From contig DASYUK010000248.1 of NCBI GenBank assembly GCA_036001325.1, positions 1-17,315 of the forward strand: DNA of 17,315 bases. The letters run 5' to 3'. Shown here one piece after another: positions 6,720 through 14,798 of this stretch (position 1 is the first letter of the stretch; the number at the start of each line of letters is the position of its first letter). The notes below the pieces were generated by a model. It worked only from the letters and a program-made list of their open reading frames with translations, had not been told where the DNA came from and made no database searches. Source of the DNA: DASVHS01 sp036001325. Lineage in GTDB: Bacteria; Acidobacteriota; Thermoanaerobaculia; Gp7-AA8. A program made the position numbers and the translations under genes.

Positions 6720-6738
6720 CATCGCCCGCAAATAAGAC

Positions 6739-7509
6739 ATGTTCGAGACGGTGTCACCTGCGACGACCCTGCGTCCGAACCGGCCGGTGATCTACGAGGC
6801 GCTGACGGTTTCGCTCGCGCTGCACGGCCTGATCGCCGGCGGTGCCGTCGTAGCGAACTTATCGCAGGTAACCTTCCCCGACGCGTCCCCGGTGTACACC
6901 GTGGCGTTCGTTCTCTCCGAATCGCCAGCCCCACCCCCGCCACCGCCCGCGCCACCCAAGCCGGCGCCGATCGAGGAAGCGGTGACGACCGCGCAGATGC
7001 AGATTCCGCGCGAGATCCTCGCGCCGACGATGATCCCCGACGAGATTCCCATCGTGCAGCCGGAGATTGCGCCGGTCGCATTCGCGGTTCCGAACGGCGT
7101 CACGGGCGGCATTGCCACCGGTCTCCTCGGCGGCATCAAGGAAGGGGAAGAGGGGGGAACGATCGGCGGAAAGATCGGTGGCGTCGTCGCCGACCTCGAC
7201 GGACGGGTGCACATCGACCGGGACAAGAAGCTGCCGATGCTGCCGCTGTCGCAGGTCTATCCGAACTACCCCGAGGATGCGCGCGTACGCTCGTGGGAAG
7301 ATGAGCTCGTCGTGCGATACGTCATCGGAAAAGACGGTCGCGTGAAGGAAGTCATCGTCATCCGCCCTCCGCAGCGCGACATCTTCGTCGACGGAACCGT
7401 GCGCGCGATCCGCTCGTGGCGCTTCAAGCCGATGATCAAGGACGGCGAGCGGCAGGAAGTCGTGCACGAGCTGACGGTGTATTACCGGTTGAGTGAGCCG
7501 ACCACTTAG
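6739..7509 (+). CDS. TonB-family energy transducer-like protein
   Basis: 256 residues. One N-terminal transmembrane segment (about 18-40, IYEALTVSLALHGLIAGGAVVA) places the protein in the inner membrane. A proline-rich spacer follows (APPPPPPAPPKPAP, about 64-77), then a glycine-rich region (122-150). The C-terminal TonB_C-type domain is at about 170-256, with YPNYPEDARVRSWEDELVVRYVIGKDGRVKEV and the terminal SWRFKPM motif. TonB proteins pass proton-motive-force energy to outer-membrane receptors. No exbB/exbD or receptor gene is adjacent, so the partner is unknown; orphan TonB-like proteins of this form are common. Its TAG stop overlaps the first bases of a heptamer inverted repeat. A TAACAT sequence 16 nt upstream of the ATG could be its -10 box. 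Confidence 0.85.
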   Translation: MFETVSPATTLRPNRPVIYEALTVSLALHGLIAGGAVVANLSQVTFPDASPVYTVAFVLSESPAPPPPPPAPPKPAPIEEAVTTAQMQIPREILAPTMIPDEIPIVQPEIAPVAFAVPNGVTGGIATGLLGGIKEGEEGGTIGGKIGGVVADLDGRVHIDRDKKLPMLPLSQVYPNYPEDARVRSWEDELVVRYVIGKDGRVKEVIVIRPPQRDIFVDGTVRAIRSWRFKPMIKDGERQEVVHELTVYYRLSEPTT

Positions 7510-7597
7510 GTGGTAGGTCATAGGTCGTGGGTACCGGGGGCTTCGCCGCAAGAACGGTGACGCCCCCGGTACCTACGACCCACGACCCACGACCTAA
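7506..7597. repeat. Heptamer-based inverted repeat (TAGGTCG family)
   Basis: Two 36-nt arms, 7506-7541 and 7562-7597, are imperfect inverted copies and align in the same 7-nt phase (TTAGGTG, GTAGGTC, ATAGGTC, GTGGGTA, CCGGGGG, C). The inner part GGTACCGGGGGC is perfect or nearly so. The loop is 20 nt. The left arm contains the stop codon of the TonB-like gene. It may act as a terminator or mRNA-stabilising hairpin. Confidence 0.85.
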
Positions 7598-7637
7598 AGC
7601 ATCGGCGCAATCCTTGCGTCAGCGTCGTGCACCAGCA

Positions 7638-8942
7638 ATGCCTTCAGAGCACGACCCGCGGTTTCCGTACCGCAACGAACTCGAGATGCCGGTGATCGGT
7701 CTCGAGGCCGAGTTCAAGGTCTTCATCGACGACAAAGAGGTAGCGCCGGAGGAGGTCTGGCGCACTCCGGCGGCGTTCATCGACCGGCCGCTGCTCAAGC
7801 GCACGACGAAATCGTCGCAGTTGCCGACCGGTGGCGCGGTTTACTTCGACGGCGGGGTGCTCGAAGTCGTCACGCCGGTCATCGAGATCGCGCCGCAGTG
7901 CACGGCCCGCGTCGTGCGCAGTCTTTGGGAGCAGATCGGTTTCGTGCGCGATCAGCTCGATCGATGGGAATCGCGAAGCGGCCGGCGCGTGCGGCTGCAG
8001 GCGTTCAGTTGCCACTTCAACATCTCGTTCGAGCTCGGGCGCGAGGAGCGCAGCCGCAATCGCACGATTCAAAAGATCGCGCTCCTGCTCGCGTATCTGC
8101 TGCCGGTGTCGATCATCGTGATCGCAGCGAACCGCCGCTCGACCGGAATCGGTGTGCGGCCGCGCCGCGATCGCATCGAGATCACGCTCGATTTCACCCC
8201 CGATCCTGGTCTGATGTCGGCCGCCGCGGCGCTGATCGTCGGCGTCGTGCGCGATGTGATCTCCTGGAAGTCGTATCGCATCGAGGAGATTGAAAGGCGC
8301 GCCATTCCGGTGATGGAGAACGTGAAGCCGGGGAAGCATCCGATGCGCAACGGCTGGGTGTTGCGCGACTATCACTTCGCGCGCAATCCATTCACGAGCG
8401 ATCCGAACGCGCCGTTGTGGCCGACCCGTGATGGCGAGCAATCGCTGCGCGACATCGCTCACGGAACCGCGCTTGCCTTTCGCGACTCCATCCGCCGCTA
8501 CTCCGATCCGTTCAGCTTCCGACTGCTGTTCTCGGTTCTGCGAGGCGAGACGCCGTCGCTGCTCGATCTGACCGATCGCCCCGCGGCGTACGATGATGTG
8601 GGACGCTCGACACGGTGGGGCGCTGTGTTGCCAGAGTTGGAAAATTTCTCGGCGCTCGGAGAAGTCGAGCCTCCCTGGCAAGGAGAGACGCACGACCGGC
8701 GAAAGGATGACCGCGGCGATCGAAGAAAGGACCGCCGGATGGCTTCCTCGCGACTCACCCGATCAGCCTACGAGAAGGTCTTCGTGAAGCTCGGCAGCAG
8801 AAGGCAGCTCAAGATCGGCGACGAGATCCTCACGCCGATCGCCGTCAAGGGGTGGTACCACTCGGTGTTCGTGAACCCGAAAGGGCAGGAGCGCCTGCTG
8901 TCGATCGATCAGATTCTGCAGGCCGGCGCGCAGTGGACGTAG
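7638..8942 (+). CDS. Putative carboxylate-amine ligase (glutamate-cysteine-ligase-like fold)
   Basis: 434 residues from ATG 7638. The frame is open further upstream to 7527, but that part is only translated repeat. GLEAEFKVF (21-29, E23 and E25), YFDGGVLEVVTP (69-80) and FSCHFNISFE (123-132) resemble the metal- and substrate-binding strands of GCS2/glutamine-synthetase-like ligases, which join a carboxylate to an amine with ATP. The assignment rests on motif shape only. An odd Arg/Asp/Lys-rich stretch (HDRRKDDRGDRRKDRR) near residue 352-368 precedes a C-terminal region of about 65 residues that could be a small beta domain. No signal peptide, so cytoplasmic. It is followed by two hairpin terminators. 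Substrate and pathway unknown. Confidence 0.5.
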   Translation: MPSEHDPRFPYRNELEMPVIGLEAEFKVFIDDKEVAPEEVWRTPAAFIDRPLLKRTTKSSQLPTGGAVYFDGGVLEVVTPVIEIAPQCTARVVRSLWEQIGFVRDQLDRWESRSGRRVRLQAFSCHFNISFELGREERSRNRTIQKIALLLAYLLPVSIIVIAANRRSTGIGVRPRRDRIEITLDFTPDPGLMSAAAALIVGVVRDVISWKSYRIEEIERRAIPVMENVKPGKHPMRNGWVLRDYHFARNPFTSDPNAPLWPTRDGEQSLRDIAHGTALAFRDSIRRYSDPFSFRLLFSVLRGETPSLLDLTDRPAAYDDVGRSTRWGAVLPELENFSALGEVEPPWQGETHDRRKDDRGDRRKDRRMASSRLTRSAYEKVFVKLGSRRQLKIGDEILTPIAVKGWYHSVFVNPKGQERLLSIDQILQAGAQWT

Positions 8943-8979
8943 GTGCACAATTCTTTTGGCACTTCTTTCGCACAACGCA

Positions 8980-8997
8980 AGGTCCAGCCCTGGACCT
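8980..8997 (+). terminator. Hairpin terminator candidate 1
   Basis: AGGTCCA-GCCC-TGGACCT is a perfect 7-bp stem with a 4-nt loop, followed by CTTTT. It lies 38 bp after the stop of the ligase-like gene. Confidence 0.5.
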
Positions 8998-9022
8998 CTT
9001 TTCCGGGGACCGCTAGCGTGTG

Positions 9023-9067
9023 AGGCGCGCCGATAATCCCTCGGGGGTCGGCGCGCCTTGTTTTTTG
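9023..9067 (+). terminator. Strong rho-independent terminator
   Basis: AGGCGCGCCGA (9023-9033) pairs perfectly over 11 bp with TCGGCGCGCCT (9048-9058), with a 14-nt loop, followed by a T-rich tract to 9066. It insulates the upstream genes from the YCII-sigma operon. The end of the T tract touches the presumed -35 element at 9066. Confidence 0.85.
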
Positions 9068-9092
9068 TCGATTTCCACCCACCCCGTTCGTC
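9066..9092 (+). promoter_or_regulatory. Candidate ECF-type promoter of the YCII-sigma operon
   Basis: TGTCGA (9066-9071) and CGTC (9089-9092) are separated by 17 nt, the spacing expected for ECF sigma factors. As I recall, ECF42 promoters carry TGTCGA at -35 and CGTC or a close variant at -10, so autoregulation by the sigma factor encoded here is likely. A TACACT at 9096-9101 is an alternative housekeeping -10 box. Confidence 0.55.
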
Positions 9093-9117
9093 TCCTACAC
9101 TGAAAGGAGAGAACGTC

Positions 9118-9438
9118 ATGCCTAAATTCGTCTTGCTGCTTCGCGACAACGGAACGTACCCCACCTACAGCGCCGAGGAGATTCAGAAGATCATTCAGCG
9201 CTATCACGACTGGAGCGCGAAGGTCCAAATGCTCGCCGGCAACAAGCTGAAGGACCGCGAGGGTCGGGTCATGAAGCGAGACTCCGTCACCGATGGTCCT
9301 TACGTCGAGTCGAAGGAAGTGATGGGCGGCTTTCAGATCATCGATGCTCGCGATTACGACGACGTCGCGCGAAAGTGCAGCGATCATCCGCATCTGCAAT
9401 TCGGCTCGATCGAGATCCGGCAGGTCGATGAGGTGTGA
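9118..9438 (+). CDS. YCII/DGPF-domain protein
   Basis: 106 residues. The diagnostic DGPYVESKEVMGGF stretch (about 60-73) identifies the YCII-related (DGPF) family, small ferredoxin-like-fold proteins of unknown enzymatic role that are regularly encoded beside ECF42 sigma factors. It is the only gene here with a strong Shine-Dalgarno (AAGGAGAG at 9104-9111, 6 nt before the ATG), consistent with a leadered transcript from the ECF-like promoter at 9066-9092. Its TGA overlaps the GTG start of the sigma gene by 4 bp, so the two are translationally coupled. In the literature the pair is proposed to act together, but the signal is not known. Confidence 0.88.
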   Translation: MPKFVLLLRDNGTYPTYSAEEIQKIIQRYHDWSAKVQMLAGNKLKDREGRVMKRDSVTDGPYVESKEVMGGFQIIDARDYDDVARKCSDHPHLQFGSIEIRQVDEV

Positions 9439-10684
9439 GCGACGCGATCTATCCACTGGTCGACCACCTGTTCCGGCACAGCGCCGGACGGATGGTCGCC
9501 AGACTCACCTCGATCCTCGGCAGCGAGCATCTGTCGCTGGCTGAAGAGGTCGTGCAGGACGCGCTCGTCTCCGCTCTTCAGCAGTGGAGCTTCCGCGGCG
9601 TTCCCGATGATCCGACGGCGTGGCTGTTTCACGTCGCGCGCAATAAGGCCATCGATCAGCTTCGTCGTTCAGCCACTCTGCGCGAGAAAGAGCCGCAGAT
9701 CGTCGCCGTCTTGAGCGACACATGTCCCGCGGACGAGAGCGGATTCGCGCATGAGCTCGCGGATGATGAGCTGCGCATGATGCTCATGTGCTGTCACCCG
9801 GCGATCCCGGAGGAGGGCCGGATCGCGCTGACACTGAAGACGGTCTGCGCATTCAGCGTCGACGAGATCGCGCGCGCATTTCTCAGCCGGAACGACACGA
9901 TCGCCCAAAGAATCGTCCGCGCGAAGCGCCTGATTCGCGAGGAGCGGATCGCCATGAGCATGCCGTCGCGCGATGAGCTTCCCGCGCGCCGTGAATCGCT
10001 GCTGAAGGTCCTCTATCTCATGTTCAACGAGGGCTACAGCGCGCACACCGGCGAGGATCTCGTGCGCAGCGATCTCTGCGCTGAAGCGGTCCGCCTCGCC
10101 CGCGCGGTTGCTGAGCATCCGGTCGCTTCTTCACCAGAGGCGCATGCGCTGCTTGCGCTGATGCTGCTTCAGTCGGCGCGTCTGCCGGCGCGCATCGATT
10201 CGGGAGGAGAGCTCATCGTTCTCGCCGAGCAGGATCGCTCGAAGTGGGACCGGCCGATGATCGCCGACGGGATGCAGCATCTCGATCTCTCGGCGTCCGG
10301 CGATGTCGTCACGCGTTATCACACCGAAGCGGCGATCGCGGCGTGCCATGCCACGGCGCCGTCGTTTGATGAGACGGACTGGCGAAGCGTCGTGGAGTTG
10401 TATGACGAACTGCTGGCGACGAATCCCTCGCCTGTCGTGGCGCTCAACCGCGCGATCGCGTTGGCGATGGCCGACGGGCCGGCGGCGGGGGTCGCGGCGG
10501 TCGAAGAGATCGCCGACTCTCTCCACAACTATCTTCCCCTCGCCACCACCCTCGGCGAGTTGTCATTACGTGCCGGCGATCGCGTCCGCGCGGCCGAGTA
10601 CTTTACGCGCGGCTCGAGCTGCCATCGACGACGCCGGAGAAGCGCTTCCTGCTGCGCAAGCTCGAACAGTGCCGCAATCACTGA
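9435..10684 (+). CDS. ECF42-like RNA polymerase sigma factor, with probable frameshift near the 3' end
   Basis: GTG start overlapping the YCII stop. Sigma region 2 lies at about 10-80 (EEVVQDALVSALQQW, DDPTAWLFHVARNKAIDQLRR), region 4 at about 120-175 (LTLKTVCAFSVDEIARAFL), then a long helical C-terminal extension beginning ESLLKVLYLMFNEGYSA, the mark of ECF42 proteins with TPR-like tails in place of an anti-sigma partner. Up to about position 10612 the protein is normal. It then becomes arginine-, serine- and cysteine-rich in the original frame, running to 10793. Skipping to the frame starting CTC at 10613 gives LELPSTTPEKRFLLRKLEQCRNH and a stop at 10682-10684, for about 416 residues, a normal family ending. 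The simplest reading is a one-base deletion in ACGCGCGG (10606-10612), real or a sequencing error. Confidence 0.88.
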
Positions 10685-11673
10685 CACGCACGCGCGGATG
10701 CGAGCTTACACGTTGATCCTACCGAACGTCGATGGCGTCGCCGCGCAAGGCGGGCGACTTCTCTGCCTATCCTCTTCAGCTTTGGCTCGATGAAGTAACG
10801 GCTCGATGCGATATAAGCCCGCGTACGCTTTTTCGGCCGCGCCACGACGACAGCATGGTAGCTCGTGTCGAGGACCTGAAAAGACTCTTGCTCAATCCTG
10901 ATGAGTGTCTCGATCAAATCCGGTGGCGCTTGCGTCCAATCAACTTGAGGGCAGATGAGGCTCAATAGATTGCCACCGTATGGACGCATCGCGACGATCT
11001 CGAACCCTCGTTTCAGTTGCGGCAAAATCTCGCTCGAACGGAATGTTTCTGACGGATCGTCGGGAACGATGGGCGCTACGAGCTCGTCAAAGAGTCGCGC
11101 GTTCGGCGGAACGACTGTCCGATAGACTTTTGCCGCTGCGGCAAGAAGGGCCGGAGTCCAGTCGAAGCGTGAGGGACCGATATATTCATCGATAAACAAA
11201 TATCCGTCATCTTGTAAGGCGTAGAGAATTGCGCGGAAGACTTTCTCGAGTTTCGCTACATGATGCAGCGACTGGTGGCAGAAGACTGCACCGTAGGTTT
11301 TTCTAGGCAAAATGGGGTCGTTGAAATCAGCCGCGTAGTACCTCACCGACTGGGCAGAGCCGTCAGCTAAAGCAAGCTGCCGAGCGATCGCAAGAGACGC
11401 AACCGAGCCGTCGAATGCGTCTACCGTCGTGCAGATCTTGCGCTGAATGAGATCCCGCTCGAGAGCACCGGTACCGCACCCAACGCTCAACGCGCGACCG
11501 AATTGCAATCCCTTGAAGGTCTCTTGAAACCAGTCTAGTGGCCAATGCTCGGCGTTGCCGGAAATCAGTTCGTTGATGTAACGCCGGACCGGCGCATGCG
11601 CCATCCATAACTTCAGCGATGTTTCATGGGATTGCTTGTCCCAGAAAGCACCTGCCCGGGTCACATCGCCCAT
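10678..11673 (-). CDS. Class I SAM-dependent methyltransferase
   Basis: 331 residues. Motif I is ALSVGCGTGALERDL (61-75), followed by the acidic loop DAFDGS (85-90), YYAADFND (112-119) and FCHQSLHHV (131-139), the order seen in Rossmann-fold SAM methyltransferases. The C-terminal half (about 160-290) is probably a substrate-recognition part; the last 40 residues are rich in arginine. Substrate unknown. The stop overlaps the frame-corrected end of the sigma gene by 7 bp, which supports the frame correction. The start is divergent from GH38, 80 bp away. The gene seems less G/C-biased at third positions than its neighbours (an impression, not computed), so it may have been acquired by transfer. 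A TACGAT box 7 nt before the ATG lies between perfect 7-bp inverted arms. Confidence 0.85.
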   Translation of the reverse strand: MGDVTRAGAFWDKQSHETSLKLWMAHAPVRRYINELISGNAEHWPLDWFQETFKGLQFGRALSVGCGTGALERDLIQRKICTTVDAFDGSVASLAIARQLALADGSAQSVRYYAADFNDPILPRKTYGAVFCHQSLHHVAKLEKVFRAILYALQDDGYLFIDEYIGPSRFDWTPALLAAAAKVYRTVVPPNARLFDELVAPIVPDDPSETFRSSEILPQLKRGFEIVAMRPYGGNLLSLICPQVDWTQAPPDLIETLIRIEQESFQVLDTSYHAVVVARPKKRTRAYIASSRYFIEPKLKRIGREVARLARRRHRRSVGSTCKLASARACQ

Positions 11674-11693
11674 GTCGCGGATCGTACCGCGAC
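11674..11693 (-). promoter_or_regulatory. Inverted repeat around the methyltransferase -10 box (operator candidate)
   Basis: GTCGCGG (11674-11680) and CCGCGAC (11687-11693) form a perfect 7-bp inverted repeat. The 6-nt centre reads TACGAT on the minus strand, a -10-like box 7 nt before the ATG at 11673. A repressor bound here would block the promoter. Confidence 0.45.
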
Positions 11694-11740
11694 CTCGCTC
11701 GACTGGCTCGAGCGATCACCTGCGCGCCGTCACGAATTGA

Positions 11741-11746
11741 TACACT
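11741..11746 (+). promoter_or_regulatory. Candidate leaderless -10 box (TACACT) for GH38
   Basis: TACACT ends 7 nt before the GTG start at 11754; there is no Shine-Dalgarno sequence. Confidence 0.4.
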
Positions 11747-11753
11747 CCCGCGC

Positions 11754-14700
11754 GTGCGTCGCGCGCTTCTCGCCATCCTGCTCGTCGCGCCGCTTTACGC
11801 TGAAGATCATCCTGATCTGACGAAGACGCCGACGCTCTACCTCGTCGGCTACGCTCATCTCGACACGCAGTGGCGGTGGGAGTATCCGCGCACGATCGGG
11901 GAATTCCTTCCGAAGACTCTGCACGACAACTTCGCGCTGTTCGAGAAGTATCCGCACTACATCTTCAACTTCAGCGGCGCCAATCGCTATCGGATGATGA
12001 AGGAGCACTATCCGGACGATTTCGCGAAGATGAAAGAGTACGTGAAGGCCGGCCGATGGTTCCCCGCCGGATCTTCGATGGAAGAGAGCGACGTGAACTC
12101 GCCGTCGGCCGAATCGATCATCCGGCAGATTCTCTATGGCAATCATTTCTTTCGCACTGAGCTCGGCCGCACGAGCGCCGAGTTCATGCTCCCCGACTGC
12201 TTCGGATTTCCGGCATCGCTGCCGGCGATCCTCGCGCACAGCGGCATCAAAGGTTTCTCGACGCAGAAGCTGACGTGGGGATCGGCGGTCGGCATCCCGT
12301 TCAATGTCGGCGTCTGGGAAGGACCCGATGGAAGCACGGTACTCGCCGCGTTCAATCCCGGCGATTACAGCGGCGATGTGCGCTACGACGTGAGCAGGAG
12401 CGATCCGACGTACAAGGGACGCGACTACGTGGACTGGCCCGCGCGCGTGCAGCGCAATGGCGAAGTGAGCGGACTGTTCACCGACTATCACTATTACGGC
12501 ACCGGCGACACCGGTGGATCGCCGCGGGAGTCGTCGGTGAAGATGGTCGAAGAGATCGTCACGAAGAATGACGGACCGCTGCACGTGATCTCGTCGACTG
12601 CCGAGCAGATGTTTCTCGACATCACGTCCGCTCAGGCGTCGCGTCTTCCGCGATACAAAGGTGAGCTCGAGCTGACGAATCACTCCGCCGGCTCGCTCAC
12701 ATCGCAGGCGTATCAGAAGCGATGGAACCGGCAGAACGAGGTACTGGCCGACGCGGCGGAGAGAGCTTCCGTCGCCGCGGAGTGGCTCGGCGTGCGCGAA
12801 TATCCGCGCCCGCGAATCAACGACGCGTGGACGCTCGTGATGGGCGGACAGTTTCACGACATCGCCGCCGGCACGGCGACGCCGAAGGCGTACGAGTACT
12901 CGTGGAACGACGATGTCTTGGCGATGAACCAGTTCGCCGCTGTGCTCACCAGCGCAACCGAAGGCGTCGCTTCCGCGCTCAACACACAGACCGCCGGTAC
13001 GCCGATCGTTGTCTACAACCCGCTGAACGTTCCGCGCGAGGACATCGTGGAAGCCGCCGTCGTTGGAACGCGCGTCTTCGACACGGACGGCAAGGAAGTT
13101 CCCGCACAGATCTCCGGCAGCAAACTCCTCTTCCTCGCCAAAGTTCCCTCGGTCGGATATGCGGTGTACGACGTGCGCTCCGGCAAATCGATGCCCTCGA
13201 AGCTGAAGATCAGCGAGTCGTTGCTGGAGAACGCGCGATATCGAATCGAGATCGACGCGAATGGCGACATGGCCAGCATCTTCGACAAGAGAGTCGGCAA
13301 AGAGCTGCTCTCCGCGCCGGCGCGGCTCGCATTTCAGACGGAGAAGCCGCATGACTGGCCGGCGTGGAACATGGATTGGGCCGATCAGCAGAAGCCTCCT
13401 CGTGGTTACGTTCAAGGACCTGCGAAAGTTCGCATCGTCGAGCAGGGAGCCGCACGCGTCGCGCTCGAGATCTCGCGCGAAGCGGAAGGATCGAAATTCG
13501 TTCAGACGATTCGACTGGCCGCCGGCGATGCCGGCAATCGCATCGAGATCGCCCATCGCATCGACTGGAGGACTTCTGCGGCCGCGCTCAAAGCGGTGTT
13601 TCCGCTGACCGCATCGAACCCGAAAGCCACGTACAACTGGGAAGTCGGGACGATCGAGCGTGGCAACAACGATGAGAAGAAGTTCGAAGTCGCCTCGCAC
13701 CAGTGGTTCGATCTCACCGAGAGCGGCGGCGGATACGGCATGACCGTACTCTCCGACTGCAAATATGGATCGGACAAGCCGGATGACCGCACGCTGCGCC
13801 TGACGCTCATCTACACCCCGGGCCTCGGCGAAGGAAACGGTCGGGCGTACAACGACCAGACGTCGCAAGACTGGGGTCATCACGAGTTCGTCTACGGGCT
13901 GGCCGGCCACAAAGGCGACTGGCGCGAGGAGCAGACGGATTGGCAGGCGCTGCGTCTGAATCAGCCGCTAATCGCATTCAAGACAACGAAGCATACCGGA
14001 GCGCTCGGCAAGAAGTTTTCTCTGCTGCGCGTCGACAACAACCGCATTCGCGTCATGGCATTGAAAAAGGCGGAGGACAGCGACGAGATCATCGTGCGTC
14101 TTGTCGAGAACGATGGGAAGACGGCGAACGACGTCCATCTGTCATTCGCAGCGCCGGTCGTCTCCGCGCGCGAAGTGAATGGTCAGGAGATGCCGGTGGG
14201 TGATGCGACTGTGAGCGACGGCAAGCTCGTTGTCACGCTTGCGCCATATCAGTTGCGAGCATTTGCGGTGAAGCTTCGAAGCCAAGGCGGCGGCAAGCCG
14301 CCGCACTCCAAGGCGGTGACCGCCCGCGGACAAAAGATCACGCTTCCCGCCGGCAACTTCACGCGCGTGAATCTGCTCGCCGCCGCGGATGGCGATCAGA
14401 AAGCGACATTCCGCGTCGGCGATCGGCGTTACAACGTCACGGTTCAGGACGGCACCGGATTCATCGGGCAGTGGGACAACAGGACGTTCAACAGGAAAGA
14501 GGAGACTCTTCCGCCGCGGCCTGATGCGCCGCCCGGTGCTCCGCCGAGGAAGAGAACGACGTACGAATTCACCGGATTGACGCCGGGGTTCATTAAACGC
14601 GCGCCGGTGGCGCAATATCGCCAGAATCAGTCGCATGTCTACTCCTATGTGTTCGAGTACTCGTTCGATCTGCCTCGAAATGTCAGAACGCTGACGCTTC

Positions 14701-14798
14701 CGAACAACGACAAGATTCATATCGTGGGCATCAACGTCTCGAACGAGCTCGCGAGAGTGTGGCCCGCACAACCTCTCTATGACTCGCTGGATCGTTAG
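11754..14798 (+). CDS. Secreted GH38-family alpha-mannosidase
   Basis: 1014 residues from GTG 11754. The frame is open from 11619, but only this start gives a signal peptide (MRRALLAILLVAPLYA, then ED) and it follows a TACACT box by 7 nt. The catalytic domain carries GYAHLDTQWRWEYPRT (zinc ligands H35 and D37) and MLPDCFGFPASLPAIL with nucleophile D148, followed by the mid and C-terminal beta-rich domains typical of GH38. The enzyme should release alpha-mannose from glycans outside the cytoplasm. Residues about 843-853 come from a palindromic repeat between the main beta domain and a final domain of about 160 residues (860-1014) with a proline-rich loop (PPRPDAPPGAPPRK). Its stop overlaps the sugar-binding lipoprotein gene by 20 bp, suggesting joint expression. 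Confidence 0.92.
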   Translation: MRRALLAILLVAPLYAEDHPDLTKTPTLYLVGYAHLDTQWRWEYPRTIGEFLPKTLHDNFALFEKYPHYIFNFSGANRYRMMKEHYPDDFAKMKEYVKAGRWFPAGSSMEESDVNSPSAESIIRQILYGNHFFRTELGRTSAEFMLPDCFGFPASLPAILAHSGIKGFSTQKLTWGSAVGIPFNVGVWEGPDGSTVLAAFNPGDYSGDVRYDVSRSDPTYKGRDYVDWPARVQRNGEVSGLFTDYHYYGTGDTGGSPRESSVKMVEEIVTKNDGPLHVISSTAEQMFLDITSAQASRLPRYKGELELTNHSAGSLTSQAYQKRWNRQNEVLADAAERASVAAEWLGVREYPRPRINDAWTLVMGGQFHDIAAGTATPKAYEYSWNDDVLAMNQFAAVLTSATEGVASALNTQTAGTPIVVYNPLNVPREDIVEAAVVGTRVFDTDGKEVPAQISGSKLLFLAKVPSVGYAVYDVRSGKSMPSKLKISESLLENARYRIEIDANGDMASIFDKRVGKELLSAPARLAFQTEKPHDWPAWNMDWADQQKPPRGYVQGPAKVRIVEQGAARVALEISREAEGSKFVQTIRLAAGDAGNRIEIAHRIDWRTSAAALKAVFPLTASNPKATYNWEVGTIERGNNDEKKFEVASHQWFDLTESGGGYGMTVLSDCKYGSDKPDDRTLRLTLIYTPGLGEGNGRAYNDQTSQDWGHHEFVYGLAGHKGDWREEQTDWQALRLNQPLIAFKTTKHTGALGKKFSLLRVDNNRIRVMALKKAEDSDEIIVRLVENDGKTANDVHLSFAAPVVSAREVNGQEMPVGDATVSDGKLVVTLAPYQLRAFAVKLRSQGGGKPPHSKAVTARGQKITLPAGNFTRVNLLAAADGDQKATFRVGDRRYNVTVQDGTGFIGQWDNRTFNRKEETLPPRPDAPPGAPPRKRTTYEFTGLTPGFIKRAPVAQYRQNQSHVYSYVFEYSFDLPRNVRTLTLPNNDKIHIVGINVSNELARVWPAQPLYDSLDR
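14281..14312. repeat. Palindromic repeat translated in frame in GH38
   Basis: GCGGCGGC-AA-GCCGCCGC (14287-14304) is a perfect 8-bp stem with a 2-nt loop, flanked by GCCAAG and ACTCCAAG. From memory, this arrangement (GGAGTGCGGCGGC...GCCGCCGC on the other strand) is a common dispersed palindrome in some environmental genomes. It is read here as SQGGGKPPHSK. Confidence 0.6.

Noticed and set aside
7644..8693. 349-codon minus-strand frame
   Set aside because: Antisense shadow of the ligase-like gene with no domain character.
11730..13910. Very long minus-strand open frame (726 codons) opposite GH38
   Set aside because: No recognisable domain, Arg/Val/Asp-rich composition typical of antisense reading of a G+C-rich gene; the plus strand has clear GH38 motifs.
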